From CBDUVZ01 sp965370805 (GTDB lineage: Bacteria > Hydrothermota > Tepidihabitantia > Tepidihabitantales > Tepidihabitantaceae), in contig CBDUVZ010000052.1 in assembly GCA_965370805.1 (NCBI GenBank), forward strand, positions 1 through 20,527: DNA of 20,527 bases. The letters run 5' to 3'. The position numbers and the translations under genes were made by a program. The notes beneath the pieces are model-generated. The model saw nothing but the letters and a program-made list of their open reading frames with translations. It was not told the DNA's origin and did not search any database. Below, one piece after another: positions 13,169 through 20,527 of the stretch; position 1 is the first letter of the stretch, and the number at the start of each line of letters is the position of its first letter.

Positions 13169-15031
13169 ATGACCCGAGAACGATATGACGTCATTGTCGT
13201 CGGTGGTGGTCATGCCGGCTGCGAAGCCGCCCTGGCCGCATCGCGACTGGGCTGTTCCACCCTGCTCCTCACCGGCAACCTTGACACAATCGGTCTGATG
13301 TCCTGCAATCCGGCCGTGGGAGGCATCGGCAAGGGTCAGCTCGTCCGGGAGCTCGATGCCCTTGGCGGAACCATGGGTCGCATCACCGACCGGGCCGGAA
13401 TCCACTTCCGCCGGCTCAATGCAAGCAAAGGCAGGGCGGTCCGCTCATCCCGGGTCCAGGTCGACCGCCAACTCTACCGGCGGCTGATGAAACAGACCGT
13501 CGAGCACACCCCGAACCTGTGGCTGTCACAGGGAATGGTCGCACGCGTGCTCGTTCGCGGACGCACCGCCATCGGAGTCGAAACCGAACTGGGAGAAACG
13601 CACTACGGCCGCACCGTGGTTCTTGCCCCGGGCACGTTCCTCAACGGACTGGTCCACATCGGAACCACCAGCTTCCCGGCCGGCAGACTCGGAGAGGCAC
13701 CGGCAACCCGACTCAGCGGGAACCTGGCCGAACTCGGTTTCGAACTGGGCCGATTCAAGACCGGCACACCCGCCCGTCTCGACATCCGCACGCTCGACTT
13801 CAACCGGATGCAGGAACAGCCGGGCGACGAACCACCCCGGTCGATCTCATTCTGGACCCCGGGCCGGGTTCGGAACACCATCAGTTGCCACGTAACCTAC
13901 ACCAACCCGAAAACCCACCGCATCGTCCGGTCCGGCCTGAAGCAATCACCGCTGTACTCCGGCATCATCAAAGGAAAGGGGGTCCGCTACTGCCCGTCGA
14001 TCGAAGACAAAGTGGTGAAGTTCGCGGACCGGAATCGACACCTGGTCTTCATCGAACCCGAAGGAAAGGAGACTGTCGAGTGCTACCCGAACGGCGTCTC
14101 GACCAGCCTGCCGATTCCCCTGCAGCAGAAGATGCTGCGCTCGATACCGGGACTCGAACAGTGCCGGATGCTCCGCCCCGGCTACGGCATCGAACACGAC
14201 TTTGTTCAGCCCACCCAGCTCCGGCCGACACTCGAAACGCAACGGATTCGCGGCCTGTACCTCGCCGGTCAGATAAACGGCACGACCGGCTATGAAGAAG
14301 CTGCGGCCCAGGGTCTGGTGGCCGGAATCAACGCCGCGCTCCGGGTGAAGGACGCCGAACCCCTGACTCTTGGTCGCGCCGACTCCTACATCGGGGTGAT
14401 GATTGACGACCTCACCACCAGGGGTACCGACGAGCCCTACCGGATGTTCACCGCGAGAGTCGAATACCGGCTGCTGCTGCGCGAAGACAACGCCGACCTG
14501 CGTCTGGGTCCCAGCGGTCACAAACTCGGGCTGCTCTCGGCACGCCAGCACCGTGCAATCAGTAAGAAGAAAAAGGACTACTCGGCCGCACTTGACTGGC
14601 TGCGGCGCAGCCGGATACGCCCGGGTCCCGCGACCGATCGGCTGCTCGGCAGACTCGGCACCACGAAAGTCAGACAGTCCACCCCGGCGATTGACATCCT
14701 GCGCCGGCCCGAAGTCAACTGGGAACAGATCGCCCGACTCTGCGGCCCGGCCCCGGAACTGACCGACGCCCTGCGCGAACTGGTCGAGGTCGAAGTCAAG
14801 TACGAAGGCTATATCGCGCGCAGTAAACGCCAGGTCGCAAAACTCACCGAACTGGAGTCGGTCCGGATACCGGACCGCATCGACTACCGAAAGGTCCCCG
14901 GGCTCTCCACCGAAATCCGCGAGAAACTGACCCGGCTCTGCCCCGCAACTCTGGCCCGGACCCAGAACGTTCCGGGCATGACCCCGGCCGCGACATTCGC
15001 GCTGTTGGTTTTCATCAAGAGCAAGAAATGA
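13169..15031 (+). CDS. mnmG: tRNA uridine-5-carboxymethylaminomethyl modification enzyme MnmG
   Basis: MnmG (GidA) is the FAD-dependent partner of MnmE. Together they build the 5-carboxymethylaminomethyl group on U34 of several tRNAs. The 620-aa protein has the dinucleotide-binding VIVVGGGHAGCEAALAASRL (9-28), NPAVGGIGKGQLVRELDALG, the GTFLNGLVHIG region, RGLYLAGQINGTTGYEEAAA and the C-terminal helical domain ending in VPGMTPAATFALLVFIKSKK. Length is normal. The ATG lies just after a TAGAAT box. Its end overlaps the QueG-like gene in ATGA. MnmE is not in the window. Confidence 0.97.
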   Translation: MTRERYDVIVVGGGHAGCEAALAASRLGCSTLLLTGNLDTIGLMSCNPAVGGIGKGQLVRELDALGGTMGRITDRAGIHFRRLNASKGRAVRSSRVQVDRQLYRRLMKQTVEHTPNLWLSQGMVARVLVRGRTAIGVETELGETHYGRTVVLAPGTFLNGLVHIGTTSFPAGRLGEAPATRLSGNLAELGFELGRFKTGTPARLDIRTLDFNRMQEQPGDEPPRSISFWTPGRVRNTISCHVTYTNPKTHRIVRSGLKQSPLYSGIIKGKGVRYCPSIEDKVVKFADRNRHLVFIEPEGKETVECYPNGVSTSLPIPLQQKMLRSIPGLEQCRMLRPGYGIEHDFVQPTQLRPTLETQRIRGLYLAGQINGTTGYEEAAAQGLVAGINAALRVKDAEPLTLGRADSYIGVMIDDLTTRGTDEPYRMFTARVEYRLLLREDNADLRLGPSGHKLGLLSARQHRAISKKKKDYSAALDWLRRSRIRPGPATDRLLGRLGTTKVRQSTPAIDILRRPEVNWEQIARLCGPAPELTDALRELVEVEVKYEGYIARSKRQVAKLTELESVRIPDRIDYRKVPGLSTEIREKLTRLCPATLARTQNVPGMTPAATFALLVFIKSKK

Positions 15032-15744
15032 ACAGAACCGGAAACCGCGACCATGTCCGACGGTTCTGTTTCGAACGTGGTGCGGTCAGCTTCGGGGTCG
15101 CAGCACTGGACAGCATCCGGACCGACGACTTCCTGCTCCCGGCCTCAATGCTCGGGCAACTGCCCACCGGCATCTCCCTTGCGCTGAGGGTATCGAAAAC
15201 CGTACTGGCGACACTGGAGCACCACCCCAACCGCCTCTACGAACACCACTACCGCCAGGTGAACTTTGCGCTCGACCGTCTCAGCCTGGCGCTTGCCGAC
15301 GAAATTCACCGACTGGGATTCCAGGCGTTGCCGATTCCGGCTTCCCAGATTGTCGACTGGGAGCGGCAGCGCGCTCATCTATCCCACAAGCGCGTGGCGG
15401 TTGCCGCGGGACTGGGCTGGCTCGGTCGCAGCAACCTGCTGGTGACCCCGGACTACGGTGCCCAGGTCCGACTCGCAACAGTGCTCACCGACCTGCCGCT
15501 CGAACCCGATGCCCCGCTCGACCGGGACTGCGGCGCGTGCCGGGACTGCATTGACGCGTGCCCGGCCAACGCAATCCGGGCGAAACAGAGCGAGTTCGAC
15601 CACCTGGCCTGCTTCGAGATGCTCAAGGAATTCCAGCGCCGGCGCTACGTCGGTCAGTACATCTGCGGGCTGTGCGTCCGGGCCTGCTCGGGTCCGGCTA
15701 GTGGCTGTAGCGGAAATCCCGACCCACCGAAAGACGGAAATTGA
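15028..15744 (+). CDS. QueG-like double-[4Fe-4S] protein, short form
   Basis: This 238-aa protein is related to epoxyqueuosine reductase (QueG), the cobalamin-dependent enzyme that finishes queuosine at tRNA position 34. It shows the central block QIVDWERQR..AAGLGWLGRSNLLV, where D110 aligns with the QueG catalytic aspartate, then LTDLPLE. The ferredoxin-like cysteines follow: C168, C171, C174, C178 in CGACRDCIDACP; C195; and C213, C216, C220 in YICGLCVRACSG. QueG is about 380 aa with a HEAT-like C-terminal part that is absent here, so the activity is uncertain. The ATGA overlap with mnmG supports a tRNA wobble role. Its last 47 bases overlap the convergent patatin gene. Confidence 0.72.
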   Translation: MNRTGNRDHVRRFCFERGAVSFGVAALDSIRTDDFLLPASMLGQLPTGISLALRVSKTVLATLEHHPNRLYEHHYRQVNFALDRLSLALADEIHRLGFQALPIPASQIVDWERQRAHLSHKRVAVAAGLGWLGRSNLLVTPDYGAQVRLATVLTDLPLEPDAPLDRDCGACRDCIDACPANAIRAKQSEFDHLACFEMLKEFQRRRYVGQYICGLCVRACSGPASGCSGNPDPPKDGN

Positions 15745-17935
15745 ATCGCCGGCCGGCATCAGGTAGCGGCTTGCCGAAATCGACAATCCCGACTTCCAGC
15801 TTGAACGGACCGATTGGTGTGTTGGTCAGTATCCCGGTTCCGACGCTCCAGTCGAAAGCCGACCTGAGGTCAGCCTCACCCGGAATCCGGTCGAACTTCT
15901 GGAAAGTCGCAAGGGCGGAAAAAAACCGGAGATAAAGCGGGTAGTTCTCCTGGTGAAAGAGGTCCAGCAGTCGGAAGTCAAGCTCCAGAACGAAAGCCGC
16001 TTTGCTGGTGCTGGTGAATTCCTCGTTCGCGAAACCGGGCAGTTCCTCGCCGCCGGAATGGAATCGAGCCACCCAGCACGGCTCCCCCAGCGACAACCCG
16101 AACTGCCAGCCCGGACGCAACAGCAGCCGGGAACCGATCGGCAGCACCCGCTCTAAGGAAACCTCGGCTCTCAGGAAATTCCCTTCCCTGAGCGACACGC
16201 CGCTCGAATCGAACTGCCGGAACTCGGCATAGAACGCCTCGACCCCGTACCTCAGCCCGGCGGTCGGAATCTGCAGGTCATTGAAGTCGTTGAACTCGAG
16301 CCGGAACACAGGTCCGGCAAGCCATTCCTTCCGGGGCAGGGTATCCAGAATCGACAGCCGGGGGAACCGGTGCAGCGCTTCGTAGACCCTGACGCCGACA
16401 TCGAAGAAAGCGTTGCGGCCGAGGATGTACCCGGCTTCGGCAACCCCGCCCCGCCGGTCCGTGTTGTAGTCGGTGGACCATCTGCCGTCCACGGAGTACG
16501 AATGGTCAGTCGATGCCCAGAACCCGTCCAGCCGGTAGCCGAACGGCAGCGTGAATAACCTGGTCCCGGTGAGCCCGAGCCGGAACTCGGTCGGGTTCCC
16601 CAGTTGGATTGCGCCCCTGACGCTCGCGCCGGAACCGCCCAGGTTCCCCTGGCCGACTTCTATCCCCAGGCCGACATCGTCGACGTTATCGTACCGGATG
16701 CCCAACAGGTAGAACCCGTACGCCCGTTCCTTCAGTTCGACAATCACATCGACCGACTCGGCCCGCCCGAACTCGAGGCGGTAGTTCACGTCTTCGAACA
16801 GACCGGTATGAAAAACCCGTTCGAGGTCCTGCCGCAGCCGGTCAAAAAGGAGATAGGCACCCGGCCGCGAACGCATCAGCGGCCTGAGCATCGATTCCCG
16901 CGTCACGCCGAGCCCTTCGAAACGCAGCGAGCGGACCATTGCGAGCGACCTCACACTGACCTCATGCCGGTATTCAACCGGCCTGCGACCGGCCAGTTTC
17001 GCGCGAATCTCGGGCAGCGCGGCTTCGGCCGCGGCTTCGCCCGCGGCAATGAGTCCCCGTGCCCGGGCAAAATCCGAGTGCTTGAAAGGCTCAACGTCGG
17101 GCTCGATGAGCACATCGGCCATTTCCTTCTGCCGTGCGAGGTCCTCCACGCCGATCAGGTCCATGCTCCGGGAAGCGATATCAATCAGGGAAATCCCGGT
17201 TTCCGGGCTGTGCCTCATCGTCAGCACGGCGATAATCAAGTCCGGCTCGAAATCACGCAAAGGGTCAACCGGCAGGTACTGCTGGATTCCGCCGTCAACA
17301 AGCTCCATCCCGTCAAGCAACTCGGGCGCGAAGACGCCCGGAATCGCAATGCTGGCCCGGATTGCCTGGGCAAGTCTGCCCCGTTTCAGGACCTGCTTGC
17401 GCCCGGTCACGAGGTCAACCGCCACTGCCCGGTAAGGAATCACCAGGCTGTCGAAGTCATAGCCGGTGTTATGCTCGATATCGCTCAGGAGCCCCATCAT
17501 CAGGAACTCGACGTTCTGCAGTGGAACGAGTCCGCTCGGCAGTGACGGCAGCAAGTTGCGGTGGCGCAACTGAAGCACATAGCGCTCGGCCTGCTGCCGC
17601 TCGGGCAGATACCGGGCGCCGAACGGGACCGCGGAACTGAACACCCATTCCCAATCGGCCTGCAGCACGATGCTTTCAATCTCGGCAGCGCGGTATCCGG
17701 CCGCGAAAATGCCGCCGACCAGCGCCCCCATGCTGTTGCCGGAAATACCACAGACCGGAATCCCTTCCCGCTCCAGCACCTTGAGCACCCCGATGTGCGC
17801 GAACCCGAGCGCCGCGCCGCCCGACAACGCCAGCCCGACCCGCGCCGACCCGGCTTCCGTCGAGTGAACCAACTCCGACAAACCCTGAGCTTCGACCGGA
17901 ATCACAACCAGCAGCAACAGTACAAGTATTCTCAC
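15698..17935 (-). CDS. Patatin-like phospholipase fused to POTRA/BamA-type barrel (PlpD-like)
   Basis: This 745-aa protein has a signal peptide (about residues 1-16, cleavage near VEAQ). The patatin domain follows with the oxyanion loop GLALSGGAALGFAHIGVL (34-51), the nucleophile S68 in GNSMG and the catalytic D214 in VDGG. After about residue 325 a POTRA-like region (VRSLRFEGLGVTRESMLRPL) leads into a 16-strand BamA/Omp85-type barrel ending in the aromatic-rich FNFRLSVGRDFRYSH. This is the PlpD type Vd layout: a lipase delivered to or held at the surface. The start is GTG at 17935, directly after a TAGAAT box. The gene stands alone; its 3' end overlaps the QueG-like gene. Confidence 0.9.
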   Translation of the reverse strand: MRILVLLLLVVIPVEAQGLSELVHSTEAGSARVGLALSGGAALGFAHIGVLKVLEREGIPVCGISGNSMGALVGGIFAAGYRAAEIESIVLQADWEWVFSSAVPFGARYLPERQQAERYVLQLRHRNLLPSLPSGLVPLQNVEFLMMGLLSDIEHNTGYDFDSLVIPYRAVAVDLVTGRKQVLKRGRLAQAIRASIAIPGVFAPELLDGMELVDGGIQQYLPVDPLRDFEPDLIIAVLTMRHSPETGISLIDIASRSMDLIGVEDLARQKEMADVLIEPDVEPFKHSDFARARGLIAAGEAAAEAALPEIRAKLAGRRPVEYRHEVSVRSLAMVRSLRFEGLGVTRESMLRPLMRSRPGAYLLFDRLRQDLERVFHTGLFEDVNYRLEFGRAESVDVIVELKERAYGFYLLGIRYDNVDDVGLGIEVGQGNLGGSGASVRGAIQLGNPTEFRLGLTGTRLFTLPFGYRLDGFWASTDHSYSVDGRWSTDYNTDRRGGVAEAGYILGRNAFFDVGVRVYEALHRFPRLSILDTLPRKEWLAGPVFRLEFNDFNDLQIPTAGLRYGVEAFYAEFRQFDSSGVSLREGNFLRAEVSLERVLPIGSRLLLRPGWQFGLSLGEPCWVARFHSGGEELPGFANEEFTSTSKAAFVLELDFRLLDLFHQENYPLYLRFFSALATFQKFDRIPGEADLRSAFDWSVGTGILTNTPIGPFKLEVGIVDFGKPLPDAGRRFNFRLSVGRDFRYSH

Positions 17936-17941
17936 TGACAG

Positions 17942-17970
17942 ATTCTAGGAGACCGACGCGTAGAAGTAAA
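17942..17970 (-). promoter_or_regulatory. Promoter of the patatin-barrel gene (leaderless type)
   Basis: On the minus strand, TTTACT (17965-17970), a 17-base spacer and TAGAAT (17942-17947) are followed by six bases and the GTG at 17935. The predicted transcription start coincides with the start codon, and there is no Shine-Dalgarno sequence. It lies back to back with the radical SAM promoter. Confidence 0.6.
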
Positions 17971-17977
17971 CACCCTC

Positions 17978-18005
17978 TTCCCAGCTCCCGGACCCGGGCT
18001 ATAAT
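17978..18005 (+). promoter_or_regulatory. Promoter of the radical SAM gene (leaderless type)
   Basis: TTCCCA (17978-17983, a 4-of-6 match to TTGACA), a 16-base spacer and a perfect TATAAT (18000-18005) are followed by five bases and the ATG at 18011. The -10 box is strong and the -35 box weak. There is no Shine-Dalgarno sequence. Confidence 0.5.
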
Positions 18006-18010
18006 GGACC

Positions 18011-18889
18011 ATGGAGTGTCGTGCCTGCCCTTTTGATTGCGGGGTTGACCGGTCCCGAAAACGAGGAGTGTGCCGGGCCGGCGACCGGATTGAGATATCG
18101 ATCGCCCAGCTCCATCACTGGGAGGAACCGCCAATCAGCGGGACCCGCGGCTCGGGCACCATCTTCTTCTCCCACTGCAACCTTCACTGCCGGTTCTGCC
18201 AGAACTCCGACATCTCCCAACTCGGCAACGGCCGGCCGATCTCCGCCGGACGGTTGGTCGAGACCATGCTGCAACTGCAGCAGCAAGGCGCACACAATAT
18301 CAACCTCGTCACTCCGACCCACTACTCCGAGCAACTCATCCCGGTTCTCACGGAAGCGGTGCCCGAACTCAGGATTCCGGTCCTCTGGAACTCCAACGCC
18401 TATGAGAAAGCCGACACGCTCCGCCGGCTGGATGGACTGGTCCGGGTCTACCTGCCGGACCTCAAGTACTGCTCGGATAAACTCGCCCGCGAATACTCGG
18501 CAGCGCCCGACTACTTCCGCCACGCCACGGCCGCGATTACCGAGATGGTCCGCCAGACCGGCGCGAATCGGTACGCCGCCGACGGAACGATTCTGTCCGG
18601 GGTCATCATCCGCCATCTCGTACTCCCCGGCCACACCGATGACAGCCGGAAGCTGCTCGACTGGATTGCGGCCGAACTGGGAACCGACACGCAAGTCAGC
18701 CTGATGGCGCAGTACTACCCGACCTACCGCGCCGCCGAACTTCCCGGCATGAACCGGCGGCTCACCGCCGACGAGTACCGGGAAGTGAAGGATCACCTGC
18801 TCGCACTCGGCTTCAGTGAAGGATTCACCCAGGAACTCTCGGCCGCCGGCAGCGACTACACGCCGGACTTCGACAACCCGGAAGTCTGA
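18011..18889 (+). CDS. Radical SAM protein of the PflA-related PflX/COG1313 family
   Basis: This 292-aa radical SAM enzyme has the cluster motif C56-x3-C60-x2-C63 in HCNLHCRFCQN. An N-terminal cysteine group (C3, C6, C10, C21 in CRACPFDCGVDRSRKRGVCR) is typical of the COG1313 relatives of pyruvate formate-lyase activase. Later motifs NLVTPTHYSEQL, VLWNSNAYE, VYLPDLKYC and IIRHLVLPGHTDDS match that family. It splits S-adenosylmethionine to form a 5'-deoxyadenosyl radical. No glycyl-radical enzyme is encoded nearby, so the substrate is unknown. The start sits five bases after a TATAAT. It ends 57 bases before purF, which has its own promoter. Confidence 0.87.
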   Translation: MECRACPFDCGVDRSRKRGVCRAGDRIEISIAQLHHWEEPPISGTRGSGTIFFSHCNLHCRFCQNSDISQLGNGRPISAGRLVETMLQLQQQGAHNINLVTPTHYSEQLIPVLTEAVPELRIPVLWNSNAYEKADTLRRLDGLVRVYLPDLKYCSDKLAREYSAAPDYFRHATAAITEMVRQTGANRYAADGTILSGVIIRHLVLPGHTDDSRKLLDWIAAELGTDTQVSLMAQYYPTYRAAELPGMNRRLTADEYREVKDHLLALGFSEGFTQELSAAGSDYTPDFDNPEV

Positions 18890-18909
18890 CTCCCCGGCCG
18901 CCCTCCTGA

Positions 18910-18937
18910 TTGACTTACCGTCGCTCCGCCCTAGAAT
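18910..18937 (+). promoter_or_regulatory. Promoter of purF (leaderless type)
   Basis: TTGACT (18910-18915), a 16-base spacer and TAGAAT (18932-18937) are followed by nine bases and the ATG at 18947. Both hexamers and the spacer length are identical to those of the mnmG promoter. No Shine-Dalgarno sequence is present. Confidence 0.65.
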
Positions 18938-18946
18938 GGCATTCTC

Positions 18947-20380
18947 ATGTGCGGCATCCTGGGTCTCATCCGGACCGGCCCGGTCGGCGACGACCTGGTC
19001 GAAGGACTCAAAGCGCTCCAGCACCGCGGCCAGGACTCGGCCGGAATCGTCACCTCCGATATCACCTTCCACATCAAGAAAGGCAACGGCACGGTCAGTG
19101 TGGTCTTCAACGAGAAGAACCTCGCCCGACTGACCGGCCGGACCGGCATCGGCCACGTCCGCTACCCGACTATCGGTCCCGGCTCGGACGAAGACGCCCA
19201 GCCGTTCCCGGTCAACTCGCCGTACGGCATCGCCATGGCCCACAACGGCAATGTGACCAACTACTTCAGCCTGAGGAAAGAACTGGTCAGCCGGGACCGC
19301 CGCCAGCTCATGAGCTTCTCGGACGTCGAGCCGATTCTCAACGTCTTCGCCGGAGAGCTCGCCCGGGCCAGGTCAAAACAGTTCAGTCCGGAGACGGTAT
19401 TCCGGGCCGTGGACAAGACATTCAAACGCGTCCACGGCGCTTACTCGGTGGTAGCGCTCATCCAGGGCAAAGGCATGCTCGGCTTCCGGGACCCGTTCGG
19501 TATCAAACCGCTGGTCTTCGCCCACCGGAAACGGGAAGCCGCCTTCGCCTCGGAAAGCGTGGCATTCGACCGGCTCGGGTTCCACCGCTTCCGCGACGTC
19601 GCGCCGGGCGAAGCCGTATTCGTCGACACCCGCCGCCGGATACACTCCAAGCAGGTCAGGCCGGCCCGACCCCGGACCTGCATATTCGAGTACGTCTACT
19701 TCGCACGCCCGGACTCGGTTATCGACGGGACTGAAATCTACGAAGCCCGACTCCGGCTCGGCGAACGTCTCGCGGCGGAAGTGATGCGCCGGGGCATCAA
19801 ACCCGACGTAATCGTACCGATTCCCGACACCGCCCGGGCCGCGTCCAACAGCCTCGCCCGGGTGATGGACATCCAGCTCCGCGAAGGCCTGATCAAGAAC
19901 CGGTACATCGCCCGCACCTTCATCATGCCCGGCCAGGCCAAACGCAACCTCTCGGTCCGCCAGAAACTCAACCCGGTCCGCTCCCAGGTCAAAGGCAAGA
20001 ACGTACTGCTGGTGGACGACTCGGTCGTCCGCGGCACCACCTCGAAACAGATTGTCCAGATGGTACGCGAAGCCGGGGCCCGCAAAGTCTTCCTCGCCAT
20101 CACCGCCCCGCCGCTTCGCCACCCCTGCGTCTACGGCATCGACATGATGACCCGCGGCGAATTCATCGCCAAGCGGCACAATATCCCAAAGATAACGGAA
20201 CTCATCGGCGTCGATGCGCTCGTCTACCAGACCTACGACGGCCTGGTCAATGCGGTCCGTGGGAAAGACAGCAAACGCCGATTCTGCACCGCCTGCTTCA
20301 CCGGGGACTACCCCACCGGAATCACCCGCAACGACCTCCGCCGGATGGAAAGAGAAAGACGCCACTGGGCGAACCGGTAG
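18947..20380 (+). CDS. purF: Amidophosphoribosyltransferase PurF (Fe-S type, no propeptide)
   Basis: PurF makes 5-phosphoribosylamine from PRPP and glutamine, the first step of purine synthesis. The 477-aa protein starts MCGILGLI, so C2 becomes the N-terminal nucleophile after methionine removal. RGQDSAG (28-34), GHVRYPT (69-75) and AHNGNVTNY complete the glutaminase site. VLLVDDSVVRGTTS (353-366) is the PRPP loop. C245, C394, C447 and C450 (in TCIFEYVYF, RHPCVYGID and FCTACFTGDYP) match the four [4Fe-4S] ligands of the Bacillus enzyme, yet there is no propeptide of the Bacillus kind. The promoter position supports this start. No other pur gene follows within the window. Confidence 0.96.
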   Translation: MCGILGLIRTGPVGDDLVEGLKALQHRGQDSAGIVTSDITFHIKKGNGTVSVVFNEKNLARLTGRTGIGHVRYPTIGPGSDEDAQPFPVNSPYGIAMAHNGNVTNYFSLRKELVSRDRRQLMSFSDVEPILNVFAGELARARSKQFSPETVFRAVDKTFKRVHGAYSVVALIQGKGMLGFRDPFGIKPLVFAHRKREAAFASESVAFDRLGFHRFRDVAPGEAVFVDTRRRIHSKQVRPARPRTCIFEYVYFARPDSVIDGTEIYEARLRLGERLAAEVMRRGIKPDVIVPIPDTARAASNSLARVMDIQLREGLIKNRYIARTFIMPGQAKRNLSVRQKLNPVRSQVKGKNVLLVDDSVVRGTTSKQIVQMVREAGARKVFLAITAPPLRHPCVYGIDMMTRGEFIAKRHNIPKITELIGVDALVYQTYDGLVNAVRGKDSKRRFCTACFTGDYPTGITRNDLRRMERERRHWANR

Positions 20381-20435
20381 CCACACACCGCCATTCCGAT
20401 TGTAGATTCCAGATTGATGATTGCAGACCATTAGG

Positions 20436-20506
20436 GAATGCCGAATGTGGATTGCCGAATTCGGATTCCCGACCCTCATCTGTGTCCATCCGTGTTTATC
20501 TGTGGT
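20436..20506. repeat. Dispersed intergenic repeat, right copy
   Basis: This is the second, direct-orientation copy of the 95-166 element: GAATGCCGAATGTGG, the palindromic CCGAATTCGG (20455-20464), then CCCTCATCTGTGTCCATCCG and TGTTTATCTGTGGT. It differs from the left copy by small substitutions and a few missing bases in the first half, as expected for an old dispersed repeat. It follows purF after about 55 bases. The short stretch before it, GATTGTAGATTCCAGATTG, is itself internally repetitive. Confidence 0.7.
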
Positions 20507-20527
20507 CTATTCCGGCCCGCTTCCTCA

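Noticed and set aside
17999..19243. 414-aa minus-strand open frame
   Set aside because: It is antisense to the radical SAM gene and the start of purF, both with full catalytic motifs.
19373..20479. 368-aa minus-strand open frame
   Set aside because: It is antisense to purF and begins inside the intergenic repeat.

Overview
The window is a GC-rich piece of a Gram-negative bacterial chromosome. An outer membrane is implied by a PorV/PorQ-type barrel, an HhH-plus-barrel protein and a patatin/BamA-type autotransporter. Gene content and the interspersed intergenic repeats at both ends resemble genomes of uncultured FCB-like or candidate division WOR-3 (Stahlbacteria) lineages. That placement is an inference from style and is not proven by the sequence. 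Non-ATG starts are frequent.

Layout. Positions 1-250 hold only short repeats. Positions 251-3220 (minus) are a three-gene unit: two HgdB/DUF2229-like Fe-S proteins and a BcrAD/BadFG-type ATPase activase. The classical dehydratase they would activate is not in the window. Positions 3273-12369 (minus) are one tightly packed chain that starts from a good sigma70-type promoter at about 12434-12461: rpsM, rpsK, rpsD, rpoA, rplQ, panD, a GlmU uridylyltransferase domain, a LytR_C protein, rsfS, a PTS EIIA, a short zinc-ribbon protein, a PorV-like protein, an HhH/barrel protein and a PHP hydrolase. Gaps are small and many starts and stops overlap. Positions 12600-13055 (minus) hold an unrecognised membrane-anchored or secreted protein with its own promoter. 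Divergent from it are mnmG and an overlapping short QueG-like Fe-S protein (plus). The QueG-like gene collides tail to tail with a patatin-BamA gene (minus, 15698-17935). Back to back with the patatin gene is a PflA/PflX-like radical SAM gene (plus), then purF (plus). The window ends in another copy of the repeat found at its start.

How the genes fit together. The alpha-operon core (S13, S11, S4, RNA polymerase alpha, L17) is linked to cofactor (PanD), cell-envelope precursor (GlmU domain), ribosome-silencing (RsfS) and envelope-protein genes, which suggests growth-linked expression. mnmG and the QueG-like gene could both act on wobble-position tRNA modification.

The most notable signal is regulatory. 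Five separate transcription-unit starts (3220, 13169, 17935, 18011, 18947) have a TAGAAT/TATAAT-like -10 box only 5-12 bases before the start codon and no Shine-Dalgarno sequence. This points to leaderless or nearly leaderless mRNAs. Other genes here (rpsM, the 151-aa gene, ptsN-like, panD) carry clear Shine-Dalgarno sequences. No CRISPR, tRNA, rRNA, insertion sequence or phage gene was seen.
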